From: Methanoflorens sp963701995
Lineage (GTDB): Archaea > Halobacteriota > Bog-38 > Methanoflorentales > Methanoflorentaceae
DNA: 64,000 nucleotides
Assembly (NCBI GenBank): GCA_963701995.1
Contig: OY969693.1
Location: 558,001-622,000 of the forward strand
Direction of reading: 5' to 3'
The notes below the pieces were generated by a model. That model searched no databases. It had not been told where the DNA came from and saw nothing but the letters and a program-made list of their open reading frames with translations. A program made the position numbers and the translations under genes. This document shows positions 1 to 8,846 of the stretch, one piece after another. Numbering within the stretch: the first letter of the stretch is position 1; the number at the start of each line of letters is the position of its first letter.

Positions 1-137
1 TTACACGAAGATCAGTCAAGGAAAGCTTATTCTGACCTTCTTGATAACTGGGGTTGAGCTGAGAACACGCTCGCGGCGACCAAAACAAACGCGCTCGCTT
101 CGTTGTTCTGTAAGTGTCGTTTCCTCCACCACAACAC

Positions 138-145
138 TTTTAAAT
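138..145 (+). promoter_or_regulatory. Archaeal TATA box for the aminotransferase-tmk unit
   Basis: TTTTAAAT lies about 76 nt upstream of the GTG start. This predicts a transcript starting near 168 with a leader of about 50 nt. No other A/T box lies closer to the gene. The call is inferred from the box alone. Confidence 0.4.
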
Positions 146-217
146 TCTAAACATACGACAGTAGTAAACGCTCGCCCCAGGCAACTGATCGATCAAACGT
201 TCTGATCATTCAGCGAT

Positions 218-1324
218 GTGATTCAAGTGGCCGATTTCAACAGTGAAAATCGATTTTTTCAAAACATCTACGACGATGACTCCGTCGTATGGATGGGGCA
301 AAATACCAACCATTTTCCTACTCCACAAGCGATCAAGCAGGCTATGGTGAATGCCATCGACAAAGAGGAATACCACAAATACCCGCCACCGTATGGACTT
401 GAGGAGTTACGGGCCCTCATACTTCAAGACTTGAATTTGAGCTCACCCCACGAAGTCCACGTGACGGAGGGCGGTACAGAGTCGCTTTACCAGGTGACAC
501 GCACCCTGTTGCAGCCCGGTGACGTCATGATTTCGACAGATCCAGGCTACTATGTCATTCATAAGTTTGCCGAACTATGCGGAGCCAAAGTTCTTGACCT
601 ACCGATCTACTCAGCAGATACTAACTACAAATTGACGCCGGACATGGTAAATGAGGCGATGAGCAAGCGAACTAAAATGCTGACTCTCGTTGACCCTTTG
701 AACCCCCTGGGCGTAACCTACACGGCAAAGGACGTCAAGGCGTTTTGTGAAATCGCTCAAGACGCAGGCGTTTATTTGTTGAATGACGTGACCTACCGAG
801 ACGTGGCAAAACTCCATACTCTTGCCGCCGACTTTTATCCTGAAGGAACGATAACCATCTACAGTTTTTCAAAAAACTGCGGTTTGGCAGGATTACGGCT
901 GGGCGCTCACATCGCAACAAACGAGCTTATAGAGCGAATGGCCCGTTACAAGATAAATGACCTCGGGACCTCAATTGTTAGTCAAATTGCAGGAATTGCA
1001 GCCCTCAAAACCAAACTCGGCTGGCTCCCGAAGGTAGTTGAGACTATCATGGGCAATCAAGCCATTATAAAAGATGCTGTCGATAAAATACGAGGCGCCT
1101 ATCTCCCCGTTTATCCGTCACAGGGAAGCATGTTCGTTATTGATATCTCAGGCACAGGCAAGACTCCTGAAACCATCGCGGACACGATGCTGAAACGCGG
1201 TTTTTTCATTAGAGCAGCCGAGTACACCACGCGAAGATTTGCCGACAAGTATGTACGTGTAAGCTTTGCTATCCCTAAGGCGCACGTTGAGCGATTCGTT
1301 ATCGAGTTTTCGAGCATTTTTTAG
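218..1324 (+). CDS. PLP-dependent aminotransferase, class I/II
   Basis: This is a 368-residue fold-type I aminotransferase that transfers amino groups between an amino acid and a 2-oxoacid in the cytoplasm. Visible motifs are the small-domain GGTES loop near residue 84, DPLNPLG near 159, the Asp of LLNDVTY (D190) that would bind the pyridine nitrogen, and the Schiff-base Lys in SFSKNCGLAGLRLG (K219). The length is near the lower end for the family and similar to HisC or archaeal aspartate aminotransferases, but the substrate cannot be read from the sequence. The start is GTG because the nearby ATG at 216 is out of frame and closes at once. tmk follows after one base, so the two are almost certainly co-transcribed. 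Confidence 0.88.
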   Translation: MIQVADFNSENRFFQNIYDDDSVVWMGQNTNHFPTPQAIKQAMVNAIDKEEYHKYPPPYGLEELRALILQDLNLSSPHEVHVTEGGTESLYQVTRTLLQPGDVMISTDPGYYVIHKFAELCGAKVLDLPIYSADTNYKLTPDMVNEAMSKRTKMLTLVDPLNPLGVTYTAKDVKAFCEIAQDAGVYLLNDVTYRDVAKLHTLAADFYPEGTITIYSFSKNCGLAGLRLGAHIATNELIERMARYKINDLGTSIVSQIAGIAALKTKLGWLPKVVETIMGNQAIIKDAVDKIRGAYLPVYPSQGSMFVIDISGTGKTPETIADTMLKRGFFIRAAEYTTRRFADKYVRVSFAIPKAHVERFVIEFSSIF

Positions 1325-1325
1325 C

Positions 1326-1970
1326 ATGAAGCACGGCCTGAACCGCGGAATTCTGGTGGCAATTGAGGGAATAGATGGCGTGGGAAAAACAACGCAGTCC
1401 ATCAGACTAGTAGAGAGATTAAAAGCCCTTGGGTTCAACGCCGTTCGCTTTTTCGAGCCGACTAATGAAACTCCAGAGGCACAACAGATACGTCGGACGC
1501 TTGAGCACAGCTCCCCCAAAAAACCCAGCGACCTAGTCGACCTTTTTCTGGCCGATCGAAGGCACGATGTGGTGGCGCACATAATGCCCGCGCTACTAGA
1601 AAAGAAGATCGTCATAATGGACAGATATTTCTTGTCTACCGCAGCATATCAGTCAGACAGCAGACCGTGGCAAGAGATACTAGAGATGAATCGAGAATTC
1701 GCGCCGGAGCCGGACATTAATTTCATTATCAACTGGCCTGCAGATATAGCCATGACCCTTATTGAAAAACGCGATAATGGATTGACTACTTTTGAGAACG
1801 AAACTGCCCTAATCAACGCACGGGGGCGGTATCTCGAGATGGCACGAGAGGATTCTGGGAACTATGTCGTCGTTGAAAAGATAGCTGATGAAGAGGATGT
1901 GTGCGACGAGATCTTAGATACCCTCCTTAAGTACCTCTATAAAAATAGGCTCGTTCAATACGACGTTTGA
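1326..1970 (+). CDS. tmk: Thymidylate kinase (dTMP kinase)
   Basis: The 214-residue protein phosphorylates dTMP to dTDP with ATP for DNA synthesis. It has the P-loop EGIDGVGKTT near residues 14-23, the DRYFLSTAAYQ segment (DR motif contacting dTMP) near residue 100, and the usual length. I place the start at ATG 1326, directly after the aminotransferase stop, because the P-loop then sits about 15 residues in, as is normal. The open frame extends upstream to 1266, but that stretch overlaps the aminotransferase and adds no family sequence. The overlap-like spacing implies translational coupling with the upstream gene. Confidence 0.92.
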   Translation: MKHGLNRGILVAIEGIDGVGKTTQSIRLVERLKALGFNAVRFFEPTNETPEAQQIRRTLEHSSPKKPSDLVDLFLADRRHDVVAHIMPALLEKKIVIMDRYFLSTAAYQSDSRPWQEILEMNREFAPEPDINFIINWPADIAMTLIEKRDNGLTTFENETALINARGRYLEMAREDSGNYVVVEKIADEEDVCDEILDTLLKYLYKNRLVQYDV

Positions 1971-1992
1971 GTCGCCCGCGTGCGTCACGCTT

Positions 1993-2000
1993 AAAAAAAA
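1993..2000 (-). terminator. Poly-T terminator of the CBS operon
   Basis: Eight A residues on the plus strand give a T8 run on the minus strand, 56 nt beyond the stop of the last CBS gene. A simple U-tract without a strong hairpin is a typical archaeal terminator. Confidence 0.45.
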
Positions 2001-2055
2001 CTCACTTCGTTGATCCCACTGGCTGACCGGTGCTAAGTCTCTTTTGTGAAGCCTT

Positions 2056-2988
2056 CTAATCGACTATCGCGTTTAGAAAATCTCTCTCAGTTATAATACC
2101 CGAGAGAGCCCCCTCGACCACAACCGGCAACACGCTTACATCGCGCGCTATCATAAGGTCTGCAGCTTCACCCAAATCTAGATCGGGATCGACAGTAACC
2201 GGCGGTTCTCGTGCTACGATCTTAATGGGTCCCCCCAAAGCCTCGTGCATGTTTCCTGTCACGAGCTTGTCAAAAACCTCGCCGCTTCCCAGATACTTCA
2301 CTATGTCCGAGGTCGTTACGACGCCGATCATAACCCCCTCGTGAACAATGGGTACCCGGCGAAAGTCGTTTGAAACCATCACTCGTGCAGCATCCTCAAC
2401 CGTGGTATCTGGTTTGAGGCTTACGACGTCACGGCTCATGAAATCAGCGACTTTCTTTCCCGTTATGATATTGGCCACAAGGCCGACGAAATCACGCTCG
2501 GACACGATTCCTACAACCTTGCTATCGTCGCTGACGATCGGGAAGCCACCTACGTTTCCCTGCAACATCATTTTGATGGCATCGTCGATCGAATCCTGCT
2601 CACGGAGGGTGATAACATCTTCTTCCATTATTGAACTGATTTCTTCGTTTATCGCCGATAGAAAGTTCCCTTTGTGCTTGTGCTCGATTATTTGAGCTTT
2701 TTCGCCCCCGCCGAGAAAATTCACTACGTCCATTACGGTGACTATCCCGACAAGTCTGTTTGTTCCAGGATCGCTCACAGGCAGCCGCCTAACACGATAT
2801 TTAACCATCGTTTTGACTGCCCCCATAATAGTCATTGTGGGAGGTATCTGGACGACATCCCGGGTTGCGACCATCATGATGTCGCCATCGTGCTGCGACA
2901 GCTTGCTTTTGAAGCCTAGGCTCCCTCGGTCCGATTTGCCGCTGAAGTCATCTTGAGTTCTCTTCTGCCGTTTATTCCCGCGTAGCAT
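2056..2988 (-). CDS. Protein with four CBS domains
   Basis: The 310-residue protein is built almost wholly of CBS domains, at roughly residues 38-95, 112-175, 178-235 and 250-310, after a basic, probably disordered N-terminus. CBS pairs form Bateman modules that usually bind adenine nucleotides or related ligands. No catalytic domain is attached, so it is probably a sensor or adaptor whose partner is unknown. The start is ATG 2988, preceded by GGAAGG at a normal spacing; the longer open frame to 3333 overlaps the next gene and is rejected. It is the last of three consecutive CBS genes on this strand, 20 nt after the preceding one. Confidence 0.88.
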   Translation of the reverse strand: MLRGNKRQKRTQDDFSGKSDRGSLGFKSKLSQHDGDIMMVATRDVVQIPPTMTIMGAVKTMVKYRVRRLPVSDPGTNRLVGIVTVMDVVNFLGGGEKAQIIEHKHKGNFLSAINEEISSIMEEDVITLREQDSIDDAIKMMLQGNVGGFPIVSDDSKVVGIVSERDFVGLVANIITGKKVADFMSRDVVSLKPDTTVEDAARVMVSNDFRRVPIVHEGVMIGVVTTSDIVKYLGSGEVFDKLVTGNMHEALGGPIKIVAREPPVTVDPDLDLGEAADLMIARDVSVLPVVVEGALSGIITERDFLNAIVD

Positions 2989-3008
2989 TGTAACCTTCCG
3001 TGGTTGTG

Positions 3009-3764
3009 TCAAATTATGGCTCGTACGAGGTCTTGCCGGTCGACTATCCCGATCAGCTTGGAGTCTTCGACCACCGGCAATCGTCCGATTGCGTATTGCT
3101 TCATCAGATTCGCCGCTTCCCAGAGTGACGAATCTGACTCGACGGTAATAACAGGAGTTTTCATAACCTTCTCGACGGCCGCTGAATGAATCCCTCGGCC
3201 TCCCCGCTCGTCCTCGCGCTCGAGTCGTACATAGCCTGCTTTGAGAATATCTTGAAGCGTGACGATACCGATGAGGTGCTTCTTCTTCACCACAGGGTAG
3301 CCTGAAAACCCGTATTGCGCCATATTGAGCCACACTCTCGATACGAGATCAGTCGGACTGCAGGTCCGAACGGTTTCTGTCATCACTGAGTCGATCGGGA
3401 TGTTTCTGTCAAAACTCAGAGCGTTCATCAGTAATTCAGAGTCAATCACTCCAATGATCGTAGAATCTTCTTTCGATCTAACCACAGGAATGTCGAACCC
3501 GGTCGTCGCAAATATTTTTGCCATCTCGATCGGGACAGAGTCAGAAGTAGCGAGGCCAGTCTCGCGGACGAAGCCGATTACCGTGACGTCAGATTTCGTC
3601 GAGGTCACCTTGATGACGTCGGGCAGTATTACCATACCTTTCACGCGGCTTTGGCTATCGACAACCGGAAGGCTTCGGTAGCCGTCTCGCATGAGCTGGC
3701 GGACGTGAGTCACGTAGGCATCTTCACGCACGGTCACGGGTGGTGACATTAGGTTGAGCGTCAT
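3009..3764 (-). CDS. Protein with four CBS domains
   Basis: The 251-residue protein consists of four CBS repeats (about residues 1-55, 60-118, 125-180 and 195-251) with nothing else. The last two are the best conserved, with segments such as SGYPVVKKKHLIGIV and IGRLPVVEDSKLIGIV. The second is the most divergent. The gene starts inside the stop codon of the upstream CBS gene (ATGA overlap), so the two are translationally coupled and probably made in fixed ratio. The role is likely ligand sensing, perhaps in a complex with its neighbours; the ligand cannot be read from the sequence. Confidence 0.87.
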   Translation of the reverse strand: MTLNLMSPPVTVREDAYVTHVRQLMRDGYRSLPVVDSQSRVKGMVILPDVIKVTSTKSDVTVIGFVRETGLATSDSVPIEMAKIFATTGFDIPVVRSKEDSTIIGVIDSELLMNALSFDRNIPIDSVMTETVRTCSPTDLVSRVWLNMAQYGFSGYPVVKKKHLIGIVTLQDILKAGYVRLEREDERGGRGIHSAAVEKVMKTPVITVESDSSLWEAANLMKQYAIGRLPVVEDSKLIGIVDRQDLVRAII

Positions 3765-4405
3765 CGAACGCTCTCCTTACACGATTCGCATATGATGCTG
3801 CCGTCTGCATATTCGAGCACGTAAGAAAACTCTCCACAGATCTCGCAGACGCCGGACGAGGTAGAGCCCCGGCACCTCGGACATTTGAGGCGTCCTCCCT
3901 CTTGCTGCAGATCGTCTGAGTATTCTTCACACTCCTCACACTCGCCTTGCGTCATGACGACTTCCCGGCGGTCGAGGACACTCTCCCTGTTCATCTCTAT
4001 CAAGTTGTCGAGAATTTGGTTGACTTCAGAGGAGACTTGGATAACGTCTGCGTCGGTAATAATCCCGACTAGTTCATCTCCGTCGAGTACCGGAAGACGT
4101 CGGATTTTTTTCCGAGCCATCATAAGCACTGCGTCGTGCACGTCGTCGCTGCTTTTCGTTGTGATGAGGGGTTTCGACATGAGCTGGTCGAGCTTGATAG
4201 AGCTCGGCTTAACGTTCTTAAAGATAACTTTCGCAACCATGTCGCTTTCCGTGACGATGCCGACTGGCTTTTCATCCTTAACGATTATTATGCTCCCGAC
4301 CCTTTTTTCGACCATTTCTTTTCCGGCTTGCGCAGCAGTCATCTCGGGAGTTGCCGTCACAACAGTCCTCGTCATAACGTCTCGAACCGCCAACCGTGTT
4401 TCCAT
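3761..4405 (-). CDS. CBS-pair protein with C-terminal zinc ribbons
   Basis: The 214-residue protein has two CBS domains (about residues 5-60 and 70-130) and then a Cys-rich tail with four C-x2-C pairs (CEEC, CPRC, CEIC, CESC), enough for two zinc ribbons. Such CBS-zinc ribbon fusions are known in archaea and may bind nucleic acid or protein, but the function is not established. I chose ATG 4405 because GAGGCG lies at proper spacing and the CBS domain begins just after; an upstream in-frame ATG at 4471 has no such site. It is the first gene of the three-gene CBS operon and overlaps the next by ATGA. Confidence 0.86.
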   Translation of the reverse strand: METRLAVRDVMTRTVVTATPEMTAAQAGKEMVEKRVGSIIIVKDEKPVGIVTESDMVAKVIFKNVKPSSIKLDQLMSKPLITTKSSDDVHDAVLMMARKKIRRLPVLDGDELVGIITDADVIQVSSEVNQILDNLIEMNRESVLDRREVVMTQGECEECEEYSDDLQQEGGRLKCPRCRGSTSSGVCEICGEFSYVLEYADGSIICESCKESVR

Positions 4406-5092
4406 CAGATTCGCCTCTTTTGCGTGCGCCCACTGCTGGTGCAGCATCCTACCGTTTATCTTCACAATCAACGGTAAAATGGCTCACTAGTCACGTAGCA
4501 GAACGTTGAGCATGCGTGTATTCTAACATCCACATATTTTAAAGCTTAGATTATTGCTTCTAGTGATATATCTTCTGGTAACGGGCGGTCGCCAGGTATC
4601 GTATAAATGACCACGCTTGAACCACAGCTTTGAGTGTTAAGTATGGTTTTGCCTCCTCAAGTTGGGTTGACTCGTCGCAACGTTTCAACAGACTTTAGAA
4701 GCAAAATGCTCATATTTTGGCTAATAGGGTTTTGGCGTCTCCGGGGTTGCGCGTACATACGTCAAAGCCTCTGACGTCGCGGTGCGCCGCAAAGTAGCAA
4801 ATGAGCAGGCCTTCGATGGATACTCCTCGAACGCATTACTGGCTCAAGCCTGCGCCGATAACTAATTCTTTTAGTGCAGCGGGAAAACACGCGCACGAGC
4901 TCAGCGAAGCAGCACGACAGCGATTCGCGCGCAAGGCCGCGGCCCGTTTAAGTTTCGTAGCTCCTAGTCGAAGCATCCAGAGATGTCGTAGCAGCTATAT
5001 AGGACTTGACAGGACACTAACTGAGTAGGGCACTCGTGCAGGCAAGCCCTCGCCGACGTGACCTAAGCTGGGCAAAAAGCGGAGGCTTAAAA
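4406..5092 (+). other. Intergenic region without a recognisable gene
   Basis: About 690 bp between divergent genes. It contains TTTAAA- and TATAAAT-like boxes near 4537 and 4601 and a GTTTAAG box near 4948 that may serve the HEAT gene. Short open frames here lack ribosome sites and coding character. I see no tRNA or conserved RNA. Confidence 0.5.
4535..4544 (-). promoter_or_regulatory. Putative TATA box for the CBS operon
   Basis: Reads CTTTAAAATA on the minus strand, about 130 nt before the start codon of the first CBS gene. This would leave a leader of roughly 100 nt. A TTTAAA core is nearly symmetric, so the direction is uncertain. Confidence 0.3.
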
Positions 5093-5794
5093 ATGCCAGG
5101 TGGAACGACGAAAGACGAAAAGGAAATAGAATCGCTGCTTAGTGACTTGAAACACACGAGTCCTGATAAGAGGAAAATGGCGTGTTTAGCTCTGGGCAAG
5201 GCAAAATCTGCTCGCGCGGTGGATCTGCTAATAAGCGCCCTCAATGATAAGGAGATGATGGTGCGAGAGTGTGCAGCAGAAGCGCTCGGGGAGATAGGCG
5301 ACCCGAAGGCGGTGGAGCCGCTCGCTAACGCTCTAAAGGATAAAGAGTACTACGTCCGACTCGAAGCCGCGACGGCGCTCGGACAAATAGGCGATGCGCA
5401 AGCGTTGGAACCTCTCATCGAGGATATGAACGACGATAATCAAATTGTGCGCGAAAAAGCTGCCCAGGCAATAGGTGAGATTTGCGGACTGGGCAACGCG
5501 TGTGGCATCAACGAGGTGGAGCTCCTCCTCGAGGATCTCAAGGACCAAAGCAAGGGAGTTCGCTGGAGAGCATCCGACGCCCTGGTGCAAATCGGTTCCG
5601 CTTCTGTAGGGCCCCTCGTTTCAATGCTGAGTGACAAAGATCCAGATGTTAAGATGCGGGCGGCGAAAAGCCTTGGAGAAATAGGCGACGAGCGTGCTCT
5701 CGAGCCGCTCAGAGTCCTTTTGAAGGACAAGAATCCCGATGTCCGAGATGCTGCGGGGAAGGCAATAGAGCGTATCAATAGAGGAAACGGCTGA
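5093..5794 (+). CDS. HEAT-repeat (PBS lyase-like) protein
   Basis: The 233-residue protein is an array of about six HEAT-like repeats of roughly 31 residues, each with the signature LG-IGD-A--PL (for example ALGEIGDPKAVEPL, ALGQIGDAQALEPL, SLGEIGDERALEPL). Such solenoids bind proteins and often assist cofactor attachment or act as scaffolds; no catalytic domain is present. ATG 5093 was chosen because GGAGG lies 8 nt upstream, whereas the open frame back to 5036 has no site. The repeat phase is broken around residues 125-150, where an extra Cys-containing insert (ICGLGNACGIN) lies. It stands alone as a transcription unit. Confidence 0.88.
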   Translation: MPGGTTKDEKEIESLLSDLKHTSPDKRKMACLALGKAKSARAVDLLISALNDKEMMVRECAAEALGEIGDPKAVEPLANALKDKEYYVRLEAATALGQIGDAQALEPLIEDMNDDNQIVREKAAQAIGEICGLGNACGINEVELLLEDLKDQSKGVRWRASDALVQIGSASVGPLVSMLSDKDPDVKMRAAKSLGEIGDERALEPLRVLLKDKNPDVRDAAGKAIERINRGNG

Positions 5795-5912
5795 CCCGGT
5801 TTGAAACGCCCTAGGATCGCGCGCCGCAGCGCGCTCAGGAAGCAATTCGCCAAGTTGTTCAACGCCGCACAGAAATGCATCGGCGTGGTTAACGGAAACT
5901 AAGCGATGAGTT

Positions 5913-6512
5913 ATGAAAGACGAACACACAGTCCAAAGCCCAGATACGAGCAGAAGCGAACGAATCCCCCCAGGTCAGCAAAAGACCGAAGACTGGCCCG
6001 TGTTGCATTATGGCTCTATCCCGCGCGTTGACGTCGCTAAGTGGACGTTTACCATCTCGGGACTCGTGGAAACCGAGCGGAAGCTGAATTTCGAACAATT
6101 TACGTCGCTTCCGCAAGAGAAAGTGTTTTCCGACATACATTGCGTCACGGGGTGGTCGAAGCTCAACAACTATTGGGAGGGAGTAAGCACGCGATCGCTC
6201 ACCGACCTGGTGAAAGTAGTGCCTGCGGCCAAATTTGTTTTAATTCACGCAGAGAAGGGCTTTACGACGAACGTTTCAGTAAGTGACTTCTTTGAACCTG
6301 ACGTGCTTTTTGCCCTCAAGCATAATGGTGAGCCCCTCACTCCGGGACACGGCTATCCCGTGCGGCTCGTGGTTCCACGTCTCTACTTCTGGAAGAGCGC
6401 CAAGTGGGTTACCGGGGTCGAGTTTATGGCAGAAGATAAGCGCGGATTCTGGGAGTCACACGGCTACCATAACCGGGGCGATCCGTGGCTAGAAGAGCGT
6501 TATAGCTACTGA
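5913..6512 (+). CDS. Sulfite oxidase-family molybdopterin oxidoreductase
   Basis: The 199-residue protein matches the oxidoreductase molybdopterin-binding domain of the sulfite oxidase/YedY (MsrP) family. The molybdenum-ligating Cys is visible in DIHCVTGWSK, followed by the family segments KFVLIHAEKGFTTNV, HNGEPLTPGHGYPVRLVVPRLYFWKSAKWV split across about residues 108-170, and a C-terminal WESHGYHNRGDPW. There is no signal peptide or dimerisation domain, so it is a cytoplasmic single-domain form, common in archaea. The substrate is unknown; oxo-sulfur or related compounds are possible. No molybdopterin-synthesis gene is nearby. Confidence 0.87.
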   Translation: MKDEHTVQSPDTSRSERIPPGQQKTEDWPVLHYGSIPRVDVAKWTFTISGLVETERKLNFEQFTSLPQEKVFSDIHCVTGWSKLNNYWEGVSTRSLTDLVKVVPAAKFVLIHAEKGFTTNVSVSDFFEPDVLFALKHNGEPLTPGHGYPVRLVVPRLYFWKSAKWVTGVEFMAEDKRGFWESHGYHNRGDPWLEERYSY

Positions 6513-6749
6513 GAACCTCACGGCGCTGGTTCAGTGCAGCGCGTGTGCGTGACCAAGCACGGCAGCGTGTGCCAGATGCACGAGTCAAATGCTTCTGCTA
6601 AGCGTCAAATGGCGGGGTCTCTTGGCCGCAGGTAAGTTCGCCTGATAAAAGAGTGCTCAAGCGCGCCAGCTCTCGCAAGAAGGGCAGGTAGTAAGACTAC
6701 TAACGAAACGCGATGAAATGACTGACAGTCTAAGCAGACGGGAATTGAC

Positions 6750-6755
6750 TTATAC
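6750..6755 (+). promoter_or_regulatory. TATA box of pyrH, leaderless geometry
   Basis: TTATAC is centred 27 nt before the ATG, so transcription should begin at or next to the start codon. No ribosome-binding site precedes the ATG, which agrees with a leaderless mRNA. Confidence 0.6.
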
Positions 6756-6779
6756 TCCTTTTTTAGTAATGATACGCTG

Positions 6780-7454
6780 ATGAAAGCAGTGATTTCCGTC
6801 GGCGGGTCTGTGATCGCTCCAACATTGTCGCAGGAAAAGTTCTTAGAGTACGCTGAAGTGATCAAGGAACTCGCAAAAGAAAACACCTTGTTCATCGTGA
6901 CCGGCGGGGGTAAAGCAGCCCGTGACTATATACAGGCCGCCCGTTCGATGGGGGCGAGTGAAGCGGTGTGTGACCTTATCGGCATCGCTCTCTCGCGCGT
7001 CAATGCTCGATTATTGATCTCGGCATTATCGAACGCGGCGTTTCAGGACATTCCACACGATTACCGAGAAGCCGAAACGGCCATGTCTTCACGCAAAGTT
7101 GTCGTGATGGGGGGCGTGGCTCCCGGACAGACAACCGATGCTGTATCGGCGATACTTTCTGAATACGTGCAGACAGATCTTCTCGTTATAGCAACGTCAG
7201 TTGATGGCGTTTATACGGCAGACCCTTATATTGACAAGAGTGCCGTCAAACTAGACGAAGTTACACCCGGTGAGCTAGTGAAGATCGTCATGTCTGAGGA
7301 GATGAAGGCCGGCGCCAAAACGGTCATCGACCCGCTTGCGGCGAAGATTATCGAACGCTCGAAAATATCGGCCGTCGTCATCGACGGCCGCGAACCGCGA
7401 ATCTTGCTTGATGTCATCGCAGGCAAAAGGGTTGGGACACGCATAGTCCACTAG
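6780..7454 (+). CDS. pyrH: Archaeal UMP kinase
   Basis: The 224-residue protein belongs to the amino acid kinase superfamily and phosphorylates UMP to UDP in pyrimidine nucleotide synthesis. It shows the N-terminal SVGGSVI loop, the TGGGKAARDY segment near residue 40, GGVAPGQTTDAVSA near 115, and TSVDGVYTADP near 140. The length (about 225) is that of the archaeal UMP kinase rather than the longer bacterial one. It has its own leaderless-type promoter and no operon partner. Confidence 0.93.
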   Translation: MKAVISVGGSVIAPTLSQEKFLEYAEVIKELAKENTLFIVTGGGKAARDYIQAARSMGASEAVCDLIGIALSRVNARLLISALSNAAFQDIPHDYREAETAMSSRKVVVMGGVAPGQTTDAVSAILSEYVQTDLLVIATSVDGVYTADPYIDKSAVKLDEVTPGELVKIVMSEEMKAGAKTVIDPLAAKIIERSKISAVVIDGREPRILLDVIAGKRVGTRIVH

Positions 7455-7757
7455 CGCGATCAAGCCTCAGAGCCTTCGCTTTGTCTATTTCCGAAATCAG
7501 AACCATAATCGCTCCGAGCCAGGTGAAGCGCGTGCTTCGATCAACCCCATCGAGCGATAGCCGACGCACCTGTTTTTTTGTCCTATCTGCTCTATTGCTG
7601 AGGGCCCGATTGTGGCGAATCTCGTCCTGCTCGCAATGTCGCCGAGCATGCTAGGCAGATATGCGAATCGTTGTAACGTTTCTACGAACCGTCCGCAATC
7701 GCAAATCATGCATATCTGGCTGTTAATGGAGCGGTTTTCAGAAACAGAACGCTTCCT
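7455..7757 (+). other. Intergenic region, convergent genes
   Basis: About 300 bp between the convergent ends of pyrH and coaD. I see no gene, strong hairpin or T-tract. Confidence 0.5.
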
Positions 7758-8201
7758 TCATAGGAGCACCCCGTGGTCGTCAATTTCGCCCCGGTGAATC
7801 CGGGTCGAGGATATCGGTCGTCCGTCCTGTGCAAGGACAAAATCGACACATATGATCTTTATCGGTGGAAGTCCGCGTTGTGATCTGAGGGTGTTAATCC
7901 GCTTTGCTGTACGAAACGTTTCGGGCGAGACAACGATATAATCAAATTTCTCCTTCAGGGTTGGCCCGTACGGGTCGTCAAGCGCGACGATCACGGGATT
8001 AGTCCCCGTTAGCGCCTTTACGTAGGCGGTAACCGTTTTCTTTCGGGTATCGTACGTGTTGCTCACGAGGGCTTTTCCTCTTGCCATCTCGTCTGAAACA
8101 AGCCCGATAGTCACCTCACCTAGTGAGTAGGCCTTTTTCAGCAGCGCCTTATGACCGTCGTGAAGTATATCAAACGTTCCGCCAATCGCGACTGAAGCCA
8201 T
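7758..8201 (-). CDS. coaD: Pantetheine-phosphate adenylyltransferase, archaeal type
   Basis: The 147-residue nucleotidyltransferase transfers AMP from ATP to 4-phosphopantetheine to make dephospho-CoA. The N-terminal GGTFDILHDGHKALL carries the HxGH-type motif (HDGH), and the C-terminal ISSTRIHRGEID carries the ISSTRI motif. The length and the internal SDEMARGK segment match the archaeal PPAT family rather than bacterial CoaD. The start is ATG 8201, preceded by GGTGGGGGG; the 26 codons upstream add no family sequence. It is divergent from the carbonic anhydrase gene. Confidence 0.92.
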   Translation of the reverse strand: MASVAIGGTFDILHDGHKALLKKAYSLGEVTIGLVSDEMARGKALVSNTYDTRKKTVTAYVKALTGTNPVIVALDDPYGPTLKEKFDYIVVSPETFRTAKRINTLRSQRGLPPIKIICVDFVLAQDGRPISSTRIHRGEIDDHGVLL

Positions 8202-8312
8202 AAACCCCCCACCTGTAGTGGCTCTACTATGTGATATAGCGCAATAGGTTAATAATTGGCTTTTTGAACCTAAAGGCAAATCATTAGTGATATTGAGGCA
8301 TCAGAGGAACTA

Positions 8313-8804
8313 ATGAACAGAAACTTCGAAGGCGTCTTCATTGCCCCGACCGCAATGGTCATTGGAAATGTGACGATCGCTCCAGGTTCGAGCGTGTGGT
8401 TCGGCGCTGTCATACGGAGCGATATGGCCTTGATTCAGATAGGCCGAAATACAAGCGTCCAGGACAACGCGGTCATACACGTACGAGAAGGAATCGAGAC
8501 TAGGATTGGAGACCAGGTCACGATGGGACACGGGGCGATAGTCCACGGAGCACAAATAGAAGACACCGTGCTGATCGGAATTGGCGCCATCATACTAGAC
8601 AGAGCACGTGTAGGGGAGGGCTCTATCATCGGTGCGGGCGCCGTCGTGACAGAAGGCACGCAGATACCGCGACGCAGCCTTGTCCTGGGAGTTCCCGGAA
8701 AAGTCGTCAAGGAGGTAACCGCTGAGCAGATTCAGTGGATAGAGGCAAATGCAAAAAGCTACACTGAATTGGCGCAGCGCTACTTGACCGGCGACCAGCG
8801 GTGA
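8313..8804 (+). CDS. Gamma-carbonic anhydrase-family protein
   Basis: The 163-residue protein is a left-handed beta-helix of hexapeptide repeats running from about residue 10 to 130 and ending in a helix. Three His residues that would bind zinc or iron at the trimer interface are visible in VIHVREG and MGHGAIVHGA. The short form lacks the N-terminal extension of Cam and resembles CamH/YrdA/PaaY proteins, which may or may not have carbonic anhydrase activity. AGAGGAA lies 6 nt before the ATG. It is divergent from coaD, with about 110 bp between the starts. Confidence 0.9.
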   Translation: MNRNFEGVFIAPTAMVIGNVTIAPGSSVWFGAVIRSDMALIQIGRNTSVQDNAVIHVREGIETRIGDQVTMGHGAIVHGAQIEDTVLIGIGAIILDRARVGEGSIIGAGAVVTEGTQIPRRSLVLGVPGKVVKEVTAEQIQWIEANAKSYTELAQRYLTGDQR

Positions 8805-8846
8805 CCGAGACGATCTCGTTGTTTTCTGTGCGTGTGGTCAAACCAT

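Noticed and set aside
1148..1615. 155-codon frame on the minus strand
   Set aside because: It lies antisense to tmk and the aminotransferase end and shows no family sequence.
4801..5028. 75-codon plus frame before the HEAT gene
   Set aside because: No ribosome site, no TATA at the right spacing and a shadow-like composition.
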